Origin: Chloroflexota bacterium
GTDB taxonomy: Bacteria; Chloroflexota; Limnocylindria; Limnocylindrales; CSP1-4
Length of the DNA: 17,066 nucleotides
Direction: 5' to 3'
Assembly (NCBI GenBank): GCA_021790715.1
Contig: JAJYGK010000138.1
Location: 10,699-27,764 of the forward strand
In this document: positions 7,214 through 13,652 of the stretch, in pieces
How positions within the stretch are numbered: position 1 is the first letter of the stretch
Layout of the letters: every line of letters begins with the position of its first letter
Position numbers and translations under genes: made by a program
The notes under the pieces: generated by a model
What the model was told of the DNA's origin: nothing
Seen by the model: only the letters and a program-made list of their open reading frames with translations
The model's database searches: none

Positions 7214-8167
7214 GTGACCGTGCGCGCTCGCATCATCGACAACCCGTGGTCGTTCCGCGGCCCCTACCCGGTGGCCCGCGTGCTGCCCATCCTGCGTGCC
7301 GCGGGCTGGTCGGTGGACGTGGCCCACCGGAGCCGGCTGCTGAGCGTGCGCCGGCAGGTGGAGGAGGCGCTCGACGCGGGCGCCGGGCTCCTCGTCGGGG
7401 CGGGCGGCGACGGCACTCTGCGCGACATCGCGGACGTCCTCGTCGGGCGGGACTCAGCCCTGGGCGTCCTCCCGGGCGGCACGGCCAACCTCTGGGCGCA
7501 CGAGCTGGACGTCGCGCGGCCGCCGGAGGAGGCGGCGCGCGCGCTGGTCGACGGCGAGACCCGCCGCATGGACATGGGACGGATCGTCCACCCCGACGGC
7601 CGGTTCATCCGTTTCCTGCTGATGGCCGGGGTGGGCATCGACGGGCTCATGCTCGACCACACGGACCCGCGGCTGAAGCTGCGGCTCGGCGCCGCCGGCA
7701 TCGCCCTCGGCGCGATGCGCGCGATCCCGGATTACCGGCCGTTCGACCTCGAGTTGACCGTCGACGGCCGGCCGGCGTGGGAGGGCCGCGTGCTGCAGCT
7801 CATCGTGGGCAACTCGCGCCTCTACGCGAATGTCGTCGACGCCACGCCCGACGCGCTCGTCGACGACGGCCTGCTCGACGTGACGATCGTCCCCTGGGGA
7901 GATCTCCAGCTGGCGGTGCGCCTGGGCTGGTCGCTCGCGCTGCGGCACCGGCCGGACGGAGACGTCCCGCGCTTCCGCGGTCGCGAGATCGGCATCCGGA
8001 CGGCGGCCGTGCCGCCCGTGGAGGTCGACGGAAGCCACGTCCGCCGCGAATCGCTCGGCGGGATGGACGGCCGGCCGCTGCGCATCCTGGTCGAGCCGCT
8101 GGCGCTGGCCGCGCGCGTCCCGGCGGGCTATCGCGGGCCGCTCTTCGGCCGGCCGCCGGGCGCGTAG
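7214..8167 (+). CDS. Diacylglycerol kinase family lipid kinase (YegS/DgkB/sphingosine-kinase type)
   Basis: With the GTG at 7214 the product is 317 residues. The catalytic-domain hallmarks are present: GAGGDGTLRDIADVLVG (nucleotide-binding GGDGT), then LGVLPGGTANLWAHEL, which matches the family's 'PxGTxNxxA' element. The C-terminal half has MAGVGIDG, a second beta-sandwich domain with LIVGNSRLYAN, DGLLDVTIVPWG, and PVEVDGSHV near the end. Family members phosphorylate diacylglycerol or related lipids at the inner membrane face using ATP. Start choice: GTG at 7172 would add 14 unconserved residues and GTG at 7220 would remove two; 7214 puts the family's N-terminal strand (ARIIDNPWS) close to the start. 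The gene is divergent from the ThDP enzyme and convergent with the exonuclease. The exact lipid is unknown. Confidence 0.88.
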   Translation: MTVRARIIDNPWSFRGPYPVARVLPILRAAGWSVDVAHRSRLLSVRRQVEEALDAGAGLLVGAGGDGTLRDIADVLVGRDSALGVLPGGTANLWAHELDVARPPEEAARALVDGETRRMDMGRIVHPDGRFIRFLLMAGVGIDGLMLDHTDPRLKLRLGAAGIALGAMRAIPDYRPFDLELTVDGRPAWEGRVLQLIVGNSRLYANVVDATPDALVDDGLLDVTIVPWGDLQLAVRLGWSLALRHRPDGDVPRFRGREIGIRTAAVPPVEVDGSHVRRESLGGMDGRPLRILVEPLALAARVPAGYRGPLFGRPPGA

Positions 8168-8221
8168 CCGGGATCGGCTCGCCGGCGCACGACCGGGGAT
8201 CGGCTCGCGGGCCGGCTACGC
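8162..8221. terminator. Mirror-image gene ends: 10-bp inverted repeat plus 12-bp direct repeat
   Basis: GCGTAGCCGG (8162-8171) and its exact reverse complement CCGGCTACGC (8212-8221) contain the two opposing TAG stop codons of the convergent lipid kinase and exonuclease genes. Between them GGGATCGGCTCG occurs twice (8170-8181 and 8196-8207). Either transcript could fold into a 10-bp stem with a loop of about 40 bases. There is no T-tract, so the terminator role is inferred from position. Confidence 0.4.
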
Positions 8222-9094
8222 GGCCCAGCGCGGGACGCGAGCCGCGAGGTGGGGCGCGCCCAGCGCCGCGACGAGCCGGTCGAACGGCTCGCGCGGCACA
8301 CCCGGCCAGGCGAGGTCGTCGAGCGTCTCCGGGAGCGGCACGTCGCGGCCGAGCGTGGCGAGCTCGCGGTACAGGTCCGCCTCGGCACGGCGCTCGCGCA
8401 GCGTCGCGGCCAGCGCCGGGGCGTTGCGGACGGGCACATCCCAGTCGTGCTCGTCGCGGGGGATCGCCTCCAGGTGCCGGTAGCGTGCCAGGACGACCGA
8501 GGCGCTGGTCCTGCCCCAGCCCCGCAGGCCGGGGAACCCGTCGGCCGCGTCGCCCACCAGCGCCAGCCAGTCGGGGATGCTCTCCGGCTCCACCCCGAAG
8601 CGCGCCCGGACCGCAGCCCCGTCGATGACGACATCGCGCCGCCGGTCGAACCCCACGACCCGGCCGTCCGGGCGCACGCACTGCGCCATGTCCTTGTCGG
8701 GCGAGAGGATCACGACGCGCTCCACGCCGGGAGCATCGGCCCAGCGGGCGGCAGCGGTCGCCAGCGCATCGTCGGCCTCGTACTCGACCATGGGCCAGAC
8801 CACGAGCCCGAGCGACCGGAGGGCCGTCTCGGCCAGCTCGAACTGCGCGAGGAGGATCTCGGGCATCCCGGCCTCGGTCTTGTAGCCCGCGTAGCGATCG
8901 TTGCGCCACGAGCGCATGACGTGGTCCGTGGCGCACCCGACGTGCGTCACCGCCGGATCGCGCAGCAGCCGCAGGACGCTCTCGACGAGCCCCACCGTCG
9001 CGCCGACGGGGCGCCCCGACGGGTCGGCCGCGGGCGGGTGGCCGTAGTGGGCGCGGAACAGCTCGTACGTCGCATCGAGCAGGTGGAGCTGCAT
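8216..9094 (-). CDS. Stand-alone 5'-3' exonuclease / flap endonuclease domain protein
   Basis: This 292-residue protein is homologous to the 5' nuclease domain of DNA polymerase I, without any polymerase domain. Recognisable metal-site elements are D7 in LLDATYELFRA, D57 (CATDH) followed by the R-x-x-x-Y-x-x-YK arch stretch (RNDRYAGYK, 64-72), EYEADDALA (104-112), SPDKDMAQ (131-138), and D182/D185 in LALVGDAADGFPGLRGWG. The last begins the helix-three-turn-helix DNA-binding motif (about 181-211), here with GRTSAS where GxKTA is usual. Such proteins remove RNA primers or 5' flaps, or act as structure-specific nucleases in repair. ATG at 9094 has a -10 box six bases upstream. The C-terminal 70 or so residues after the HhH region are not recognisable in detail. 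Confidence 0.9.
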   Translation of the reverse strand: MQLHLLDATYELFRAHYGHPPAADPSGRPVGATVGLVESVLRLLRDPAVTHVGCATDHVMRSWRNDRYAGYKTEAGMPEILLAQFELAETALRSLGLVVWPMVEYEADDALATAAARWADAPGVERVVILSPDKDMAQCVRPDGRVVGFDRRRDVVIDGAAVRARFGVEPESIPDWLALVGDAADGFPGLRGWGRTSASVVLARYRHLEAIPRDEHDWDVPVRNAPALAATLRERRAEADLYRELATLGRDVPLPETLDDLAWPGVPREPFDRLVAALGAPHLAARVPRWAA

Positions 9095-9100
9095 CGGCGG

Positions 9101-9106
9101 ACGCTA
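9101..9106 (-). promoter_or_regulatory. -10 box (TAGCGT) for leaderless transcription of the exonuclease gene
   Basis: On the minus strand TAGCGT is followed by six bases (CCGCCG) and then the ATG at 9094. This puts the predicted transcript start at the start codon, with no ribosome binding site. Confidence 0.45.
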
Positions 9107-9140
9107 CCACCGACAAGCGGCACATCCGGCCCGGCGGGAC

Positions 9141-9159
9141 GATCGGCCCCCGACCGATC
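9141..9159. promoter_or_regulatory. Inverted repeat in the exonuclease/P-type ATPase divergent gap
   Basis: GATCGG (9141-9146) and CCGATC (9154-9159) form a 6-bp inverted repeat with a 7-base centre, roughly midway in the 115-base gap between two divergent starts. It could be an operator. In GC-rich DNA a 6-bp repeat may be chance. Confidence 0.25.
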
Positions 9160-9209
9160 ACCAATTCGGCAGGGGCGGGGCCGCCGTCCAGGCCTCACCA
9201 TGTGCCCTC

Positions 9210-11753
9210 ATGACCTCGGTAGCCCTCCCGGGATCGATTGCGGATGTCCATGCGCGCCCGGCGGCAGACGTCGCGGCCGCACTCGAGGTGGACCCGGGAG
9301 CGGGGCTGAGCACCGGGATCGCCGAGCAGCGCTACGTGCTGGCCGGCCCGAACGAGCTCGAGCAGGTGCGCCGGCCGTCGCTCCTGTCGATCGTCTGGGA
9401 CAGCTTCACGGAGCCGTTCATCCTGCTGCTCTTCTTCGCCGGGGCGCTCGCGGTCGCGCTCGGCGAGGTGCGCGACGGGGCCTTCGTGCTGCTCATGATC
9501 GGCCCGATGGTCGGCGCCGACGTGATCACGGAGTACCGCGCGGAGCGCGCGCTGGAGGCGCTGCGGGAGGCGGCGGCGCCCATGGCCCGTGTCCGACGCG
9601 ACGGGGCGGTCGCCGAGATCCCCGCCTCCATGCTCGTGCCGGGCGACGTGGTGCTCCTGCGCGTCGGCGATATCTCGCCGGCCGACCTGCGGCTGGTCAG
9701 GACGGAGGGGCTGGCGTTCGACCGCAGCGCGCTGACGGGCGAGTCGCTGCCGGAGGCCGGGCGGGTGGAGCCGGACGCGGCAGCCGCTCCGCTCGCCGAA
9801 CGGCACGCGGTCGCCTTTGCCGGGACGAGCGTCGTCGCCGGGCGCGGCGAAGGGATCGTGGTCGCGACCGGCCTGCGCACGGAGTTCGGGCGGATCTCGA
9901 CCGCCCTCGCCGGGCAGGACCGCCGTCGCTCGCCGCTTCAGCGGGAGCTGGACCGCCTCGTCCGCATCCTGCTCGTCGTGGCGATCGGGCTCATCGCGAT
10001 CACGACCGGGCTCGGGTTCGCGCGCGGGAACCCGGTGACCGCCAACCTCATGGCGGGCATCTCGGCCGCGATCGCGTCCATCCCCGAGGAGCCGCCCATC
10101 CTGTTCGCCGTGATCCTGGGCCTGGGTGCCTACCGGCTGCTGCGGCGCGGCGTCCTGGTCCGCCGCCTCAATGCCCAGGAGACACTGGGCGCGGTCGACC
10201 TGATCCTGACCGACAAGACGGGCACCCTCACGCAGAACCGGCTCGCCCTGACCGCGCTTCGCACCCCGGAGGGGCCGGTCGAGGACCCCCTGCACCGGCG
10301 CCTCCTGCTCCGGTCCGCGCTGCGTGCCGAGGAGGACGCCTGGAGCGTGGGGACGGGCGCGCGCCCGGGGTCGTTCACGCGCTCGCTGATCGCCGCCGTG
10401 GAGGAGGGCGGCGAGGCCGCCGATCTCGACCCGTCGGAACTGCTCGAGGCCGAGCCGGTCAGCGACGACCGGCCGTACTCCCGCACCCGGGCGCTCCGTG
10501 ACCGCGGGACCGAGGAGCTGGCGCTCGGCGCGCCCGAGGCGGTGCTCGCGCTGGCCGATGCGCTGCCCGACGCGGAGCACCGCGCCTGGCACGACCTGAT
10601 CGAGCGCGGCGCCGGCGCCGGCGAGCGACTGCTGCTGCTGGCCGGACGTCGCGACCTCGAGGCCTGGCGTCCGCTCGCGCTGGTAGGGTTCGCGGACCGG
10701 CCGCGGGAGGGGATCGCCGACGCGATGCACGTCGCGCGGGCGGCCGGCATCCAGACGATCATCGTGACCGGGGACCATCCGCTCACGGCCGCCGCGATCG
10801 CGCGCGACGTCGCCATGCGCGGCGAGCGCGTGGTGACCGGCGCGGAGCTGGCGACGTGGAGCGACGAACGGCTGCGCGCGGAGCTGGGCTCCATGGACAT
10901 CGTGGCCCGCGCGGCGCCGGAGGACAAGCTGCGGCTCGTCGACGCGGCGCGCGCGACGGGCCGGACGGTCGCGGTCACCGGGGACGGCGTCAACGATTCG
11001 CCGGCCCTGCAGCACGCCGACGTCGCGGTGGCGATGGGAAGCGGTGCCGCGGTCGCGCGCGAGGCATCCGACCTGATCCTCGGCGACGACTCGTTCGCGA
11101 CGCTCATGTACGGCCTGCGCGAGGGCAGGCGGATCGTCGCGAACGTGCAGAAGGGCCTCGTCTTCCTGGTCTCCACGCACGTCGCGATGCTGGGCTTCAT
11201 CCTCATCGCCACGATCGCGGGCTACTCGCAGCCCCTGCTGCCGATCCAGATCCTCTGGCTCGAGGTCTTCATCGACATGCTGACGGTCGCCTCGTTCGAG
11301 ATCGAGCGGGAGGAGCCCGACGCGATGCGCGTGCCGCCGCGCCCGCGCTCGAAACCGCTCCTGGACAACGGCCTCCTGGCGCGCATCGCGCTCGCCGGCG
11401 GGTTCAGCGCGGTCGCCGCGCTCGTCATCATGGAGCTGCATCCCGGCGGGTTCGAGCACGCCCGGTGGCTCGCGTACACCGCCCTCGTCGCCGGGCAGGC
11501 GGTGCGGGCCAACGCGAACCGCAGCCTGCGACTGCCCGTCCTCACCCTGCGGCCGAACCCGCTGCTGCTGATCGGCGGGGTGGCGACGGTGCTGGCGCAG
11601 GTCGTCATCCCGTACCTGCCGCCGGTGGCCGGCGTCTTCCGCGCCACCCCGCTCGACGCGACGGACTGGACGCTGGTGGCCATCGTCGCGCTCCTCCCGG
11701 CGGTCGTCGCCGAGGTGATCCGGGGCACGGCACGGCGCCGCTGGGTGGCGTAG
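9210..11753 (+). CDS. Cation-translocating P-type ATPase (HAD-type, Ca2+-ATPase-like, substrate uncertain)
   Basis: This 847-residue membrane pump has every catalytic landmark of a type II P-ATPase: a short cation-ATPase N-domain (about 12-55), M1-M2 (about 66-105), the actuator loop TGES (176-179), M3-M4 (about 252-310), phosphorylation motif DKTGTLT with D335, TGDH (520-523), hinge TGDGVNDSPA (590-599) and four to six C-terminal spans (about 648-670, 676-695, 725-742, 785-803, 820-838). Departures from true calcium pumps are IPEEPP at 291-296 where M4 normally has PEGL, LGAPE at 439-443 where the nucleotide site normally has KGAPE, STHVAML in M5, and WLEVFIDM with Glu in the M6 position of the Ca-binding Asn. 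These suggest a distinct subfamily of unknown ion. ATG at 9210 is preceded by CACCAT eight bases upstream, a weaker relative of the TACCAT boxes elsewhere. Confidence 0.92.
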   Translation: MTSVALPGSIADVHARPAADVAAALEVDPGAGLSTGIAEQRYVLAGPNELEQVRRPSLLSIVWDSFTEPFILLLFFAGALAVALGEVRDGAFVLLMIGPMVGADVITEYRAERALEALREAAAPMARVRRDGAVAEIPASMLVPGDVVLLRVGDISPADLRLVRTEGLAFDRSALTGESLPEAGRVEPDAAAAPLAERHAVAFAGTSVVAGRGEGIVVATGLRTEFGRISTALAGQDRRRSPLQRELDRLVRILLVVAIGLIAITTGLGFARGNPVTANLMAGISAAIASIPEEPPILFAVILGLGAYRLLRRGVLVRRLNAQETLGAVDLILTDKTGTLTQNRLALTALRTPEGPVEDPLHRRLLLRSALRAEEDAWSVGTGARPGSFTRSLIAAVEEGGEAADLDPSELLEAEPVSDDRPYSRTRALRDRGTEELALGAPEAVLALADALPDAEHRAWHDLIERGAGAGERLLLLAGRRDLEAWRPLALVGFADRPREGIADAMHVARAAGIQTIIVTGDHPLTAAAIARDVAMRGERVVTGAELATWSDERLRAELGSMDIVARAAPEDKLRLVDAARATGRTVAVTGDGVNDSPALQHADVAVAMGSGAAVAREASDLILGDDSFATLMYGLREGRRIVANVQKGLVFLVSTHVAMLGFILIATIAGYSQPLLPIQILWLEVFIDMLTVASFEIEREEPDAMRVPPRPRSKPLLDNGLLARIALAGGFSAVAALVIMELHPGGFEHARWLAYTALVAGQAVRANANRSLRLPVLTLRPNPLLLIGGVATVLAQVVIPYLPPVAGVFRATPLDATDWTLVAIVALLPAVVAEVIRGTARRRWVA

Positions 11754-11778
11754 GCCGCCGGTCGCCGGGTCCGCCTCT

Positions 11779-11794
11779 CGCCCCGCCCGGGGCG
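11779..11794. terminator. Bidirectional hairpin between convergent ATPase and glucokinase genes
   Basis: CGCCCCGCCCGGGGCG folds as a perfect 7-bp G/C stem with a 2-base centre (in practice 6 bp with a 4-base loop). It sits in the 45-base gap between the P-type ATPase stop (11753) and the glucokinase stop (11799). It could serve both transcripts; there is no T-tract. Confidence 0.4.
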
Positions 11795-11798
11795 CGGC

Positions 11799-12740
11799 TC
11801 AGCCCGCGGCGACGATCTCGCGCACGCCGGCCGACTCGGGCGGCCGGAACCCGCGTGCCTCTGCCGCCGCCAGCGCGGCGCCCACGATGCCGGCCGCGTT
11901 CAGCAGCCGGGCCACCTCGAGCGGCCCGCGCGGCGTGAGGTACTGGATGTAGCGCTTCGTCTCCTTGCTCACGCCGCCGCCCAGGATCATCAGGTCGGGC
12001 GAGAAGTAGCGGTAGACGCGGTCCAGGTACGCGTCGAATTCCTTCGCCCAGGCCTTCCAGCCGAGCTTGCGGCGCTCCCGGGCCGTGCCGCTCACCAGCG
12101 TCTCTGCATCGCGCCGGTGGAACTCGAGGTGACCGAGCTCCGTGTTCGGCACGAGCTTGCCGTCGACGAAGAGCGCGCTGCCGATCCCCGTCCCGATGGT
12201 GAGCATCAGGACCACGCCCCGGTGTCCGACGCCCGCGCCGTAGCGCATCTCGGCGAGCCCCGCCGCATCGGCGTCGTTGATGATCAGGACCGGCCGGGAC
12301 AGGCGCTGCTCGAGGATGTCCTCGGCACGCGAGGCGAGCCACGACTTGTCGATGTTCGCGGCCGTCTTCAGCCAGCCGTCCTTCACCACGCCGGGCAGCC
12401 CGGCGCCGGCCGTCAGGCCGCGCGTGTCGTGGCCGGTCGACTCGATGTGCTCGAGGATGTGCGCGATCGCGTCGGCGACGGCCTCCGGCGTGGAGGGGGA
12501 GGGGGTCTTCTCGCGGATCCGGGGCGAGGCGAGCGCGCCCGTGGACAGATCGACGATGGCCGCCTTGACGCCCGTCCCGCCGACGTCGATGCCGACCGCC
12601 AGCGCCTCCGGGCGCGAGGTGCCGGTGCCGCCTCCGCCGAGCGGTGCATCGACCGCGTGCTCGCCATTCCCGGCGGACGTCGTCCCGTCCGGCACGACCG
12701 GCTCGACCCCGGAGCCGACGCCCCGCACCGTCTCGTCCAT
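11799..12740 (-). CDS. ppgK: Polyphosphate glucokinase (ROK-related)
   Basis: This 313-residue kinase phosphorylates glucose to glucose-6-phosphate using inorganic polyphosphate (some members also use ATP). Seen in order: phosphate-binding loop GIDVGGTGVKAA (50-61), GLTAGAGLPGVV (108-119), catalytic NDADAAGLAEM (155-165, Asp156), adenosine-type loop TIGTGIGSALFVDG (181-194), LVPNTELGHLEF (196-207) and SPDLMILGGGVSK (247-259). The classical ROK zinc motif (CxCGxxGCxE) is absent and is replaced by the ERRKLGWKAWAKEF segment (222-235) typical of PpgK. The first 44 or so residues are a Gly/Ser/Thr-rich extension not needed by the fold. ATG at 12740 is backed by a good AGGGAG ribosome binding site and a TAGACT -10 box. 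Convergent with the P-type ATPase and apparently monocistronic. Confidence 0.9.
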   Translation of the reverse strand: MDETVRGVGSGVEPVVPDGTTSAGNGEHAVDAPLGGGGTGTSRPEALAVGIDVGGTGVKAAIVDLSTGALASPRIREKTPSPSTPEAVADAIAHILEHIESTGHDTRGLTAGAGLPGVVKDGWLKTAANIDKSWLASRAEDILEQRLSRPVLIINDADAAGLAEMRYGAGVGHRGVVLMLTIGTGIGSALFVDGKLVPNTELGHLEFHRRDAETLVSGTARERRKLGWKAWAKEFDAYLDRVYRYFSPDLMILGGGVSKETKRYIQYLTPRGPLEVARLLNAAGIVGAALAAAEARGFRPPESAGVREIVAAG

Positions 12741-12746
12741 GCGCTG

Positions 12747-12776
12747 CTCCCTCGGTGTCCCGACAGGCGCAGTCTA
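12747..12776 (-). promoter_or_regulatory. ppgK promoter -10 box and ribosome binding site
   Basis: On the minus strand TAGACT (12776-12771) fits the TAnnnT -10 pattern, and AGGGAG (12752-12747) lies six bases before the ATG. The predicted leader is about 25 bases, so unlike several neighbours this gene appears to use a conventional Shine-Dalgarno start. Confidence 0.45.
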
Positions 12777-12830
12777 CCGGCGCCGGGCGGCCGGGGAGCG
12801 TAGATCGCGACCGAAACACGCAAGGACGCA

Positions 12831-12875
12831 GACGCGCCCGGCGCGTCGCCCTGCGCGACGCCGACCGGGCGCGTC
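12831..12875 (-). terminator. Strong stem-loop terminator candidate downstream of yceI
   Basis: An outer 11-bp stem (GACGCGCCCGG with CCGGGCGCGTC) and an inner 7-bp stem (GCGTCGC with GCGACGC) enclose a 5-base loop, with a small 1x3 internal loop. On the minus strand the hairpin follows the yceI stop by about 80 bases, and a modestly T-rich stretch (TCCTTGCGTGTTT) begins about four bases after it. It also separates yceI transcription from ppgK. Confidence 0.5.
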
Positions 12876-12893
12876 CGTTCTCGGCCCCGGCAT

Positions 12894-12923
12894 CCGCCGA
12901 CGGGCCCCTGCCGCCGTCGGCGG
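12894..12923 (-). terminator. Second hairpin downstream of yceI
   Basis: CCGCCGACGG (12894-12903) and CCGTCGGCGG (12914-12923) are perfect 10-bp inverted arms around a 10-base loop. It lies 32 bases past the yceI stop and before the larger hairpin, making a tandem pair. There is no T-tract, so it may slow polymerase or protect the 3' end. Nothing else is apparent in the 215-base gap apart from this, the larger hairpin and the ppgK promoter. Confidence 0.35.
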
Positions 12924-12955
12924 GGCTTCCAGTCGGCCCGGGTCGGCGGTCGCGT

Positions 12956-13522
12956 TCAGGCTGCGCCGCGCTCGGCTGCCGGTGCGGCCTCCTCCGCGGG
13001 CGCGGAGGCGAGCTCGACGTCGATGTCGACACGGATCTCGTCACCGACGAGCCACCCGCCGGTCTCGAGTCCCACGTTCCAGGTCAGTCCCCAGTCCTTC
13101 CGGCTGATGCGCGTGCGGGCCGAGAATCCGGCGCTGCGCCCGCCCTGCAGGTTGGCGGCCACGCCCAGGAACTCGACGTCGAGCGTCACGGGGCGCGTCT
13201 CGCCGCGGATCGTGAGGTCACCCGGCACCTGGAAGTGGTCGTCGCGGCCGCGCGTCGCGCCCGTGCTGCGGAACGTGATCGTCGGGTAGTGCTCGACGTC
13301 GAGGAAGTCGGCCGACCGCAGGTGCTGGTCCCGCTGCTCCATCCCGGTGTCGATGCTGGTCGCCTGGATCGTGGCCTCGACGCGTCCCTGCTCGGGGTGC
13401 TCCGGGTCGAAGGCGACGTCCAGCGAGAAGTCACGGAACTGGCCCCGGACGTTCGTCACCATCATGTGACGGGCCGAGAACTGCACGGACGAGTGCACTG
13501 CGTCGAGCTTCCACGTGGTCAT
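12956..13522 (-). CDS. YceI-family protein, cytoplasmic form
   Basis: This 188-residue YceI lipocalin-like barrel belongs to a family that binds isoprenoid or amphiphilic molecules and is often induced by stress. Hallmarks are the N-terminal WKLDAVHSSVQFSARHMMV (4-22), NVRGQF, DFLDVEHYPTITFRS (72-86), LTIRGETRPVTLDVEFLG and the closing FSARTRISRKDWGLTWN (133-149). There is no signal peptide, so it should be cytoplasmic, unlike the periplasmic E. coli YceI. The tail is Ala/Glu-rich. ATG at 13522 is chosen because it starts directly on the conserved domain and has AGGGAG nine bases upstream; a longer frame to 13597 would read through the operator. It is divergently transcribed from a MarR regulator across a 130-base gap with two palindromes, so it is the likely regulatory target. 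Confidence 0.92.
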   Translation of the reverse strand: MTTWKLDAVHSSVQFSARHMMVTNVRGQFRDFSLDVAFDPEHPEQGRVEATIQATSIDTGMEQRDQHLRSADFLDVEHYPTITFRSTGATRGRDDHFQVPGDLTIRGETRPVTLDVEFLGVAANLQGGRSAGFSARTRISRKDWGLTWNVGLETGGWLVGDEIRVDIDVELASAPAEEAAPAAERGAA

Positions 13523-13531
13523 CTGGATCTG

Positions 13532-13537
13532 CTCCCT
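13532..13537 (-). promoter_or_regulatory. yceI ribosome binding site
   Basis: AGGGAG on the minus strand lies nine bases before the ATG at 13522. It decides this start over the longer open frame. Confidence 0.6.
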
Positions 13538-13573
13538 GTCTCGATCGTTCGCGGCGCCTCGGGCGCCGCAGTT

Positions 13574-13587
13574 GTTGCGTACGCAAC
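13574..13587. promoter_or_regulatory. MarR-type operator 1 (yceI-proximal palindrome)
   Basis: GTTGCGTACGCAAC is a perfect 14-bp palindrome. It sits at about +6 to +20 relative to the predicted yceI transcript start, where a bound regulator would block polymerase. It shares both 6-base arms with operator 2. Confidence 0.65.
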
Positions 13588-13599
13588 TTTGTACCACCC

Positions 13600-13629
13600 A
13601 CTATAGCGCGGCTGTCGTTGCGGGCGCAA
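13600..13629 (-). promoter_or_regulatory. Predicted yceI promoter between two operators
   Basis: On the minus strand TTGCGC (13629-13624) and TATAGT (13605-13600) are separated by 18 bases, a plausible sigma-70-like pair. The -35 lies inside operator 2 and the predicted start falls just before operator 1. The -10 core CTATAG (13601-13606) is itself palindromic, so on the plus strand it could also serve marR as TATAGC. Confidence 0.45.
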
Positions 13630-13630
13630 C
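13617..13630. promoter_or_regulatory. MarR-type operator 2 (marR-proximal palindrome)
   Basis: GTTGCGGGCGCAAC has the same GTTGCG/CGCAAC arms as operator 1 around two non-palindromic central bases. Its centre is 43 bp from that of operator 1, close to four helical turns. It lies 22 bases before the marR start and overlaps the predicted yceI -35. Confidence 0.65.
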
Positions 13631-13640
13631 TACCACCTGC

Positions 13641-13645
13641 GGAGG
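13641..13645 (+). promoter_or_regulatory. marR ribosome binding site
   Basis: GGAGG lies seven bases before ATG 13653. It supports this start over the in-frame ATG at 13704. Confidence 0.6.
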
Positions 13646-13652
13646 CGGTATC

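Noticed and set aside
5269..8628. Very long plus-strand open frame antisense to the ThDP enzyme and running through the lipid kinase
   Set aside because: Its translation is Arg/Gly/Pro/Ala-rich with no domain, and it lies over well-supported genes in other frames. High GC removes stop codons from shadow frames.
9195..11459. Long minus-strand open frame opposite the P-type ATPase
   Set aside because: It shadows the ATPase codons. It is Arg/Asp/Gln/His-rich with no motif, while the plus strand gives all P-ATPase motifs.
12741..12955. Possible small gene or RNA gene in the 215-base gap between ppgK and yceI
   Set aside because: I found no coding signal. The space is explained by the ppgK promoter and two hairpins; a small RNA cannot be excluded but has no specific support.
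13523..13597. Longer N-terminus for the YceI protein
   Set aside because: The added residues are unconserved and would run through the operator and predicted leader. The ATG at 13522 has a good ribosome binding site and begins the domain exactly.
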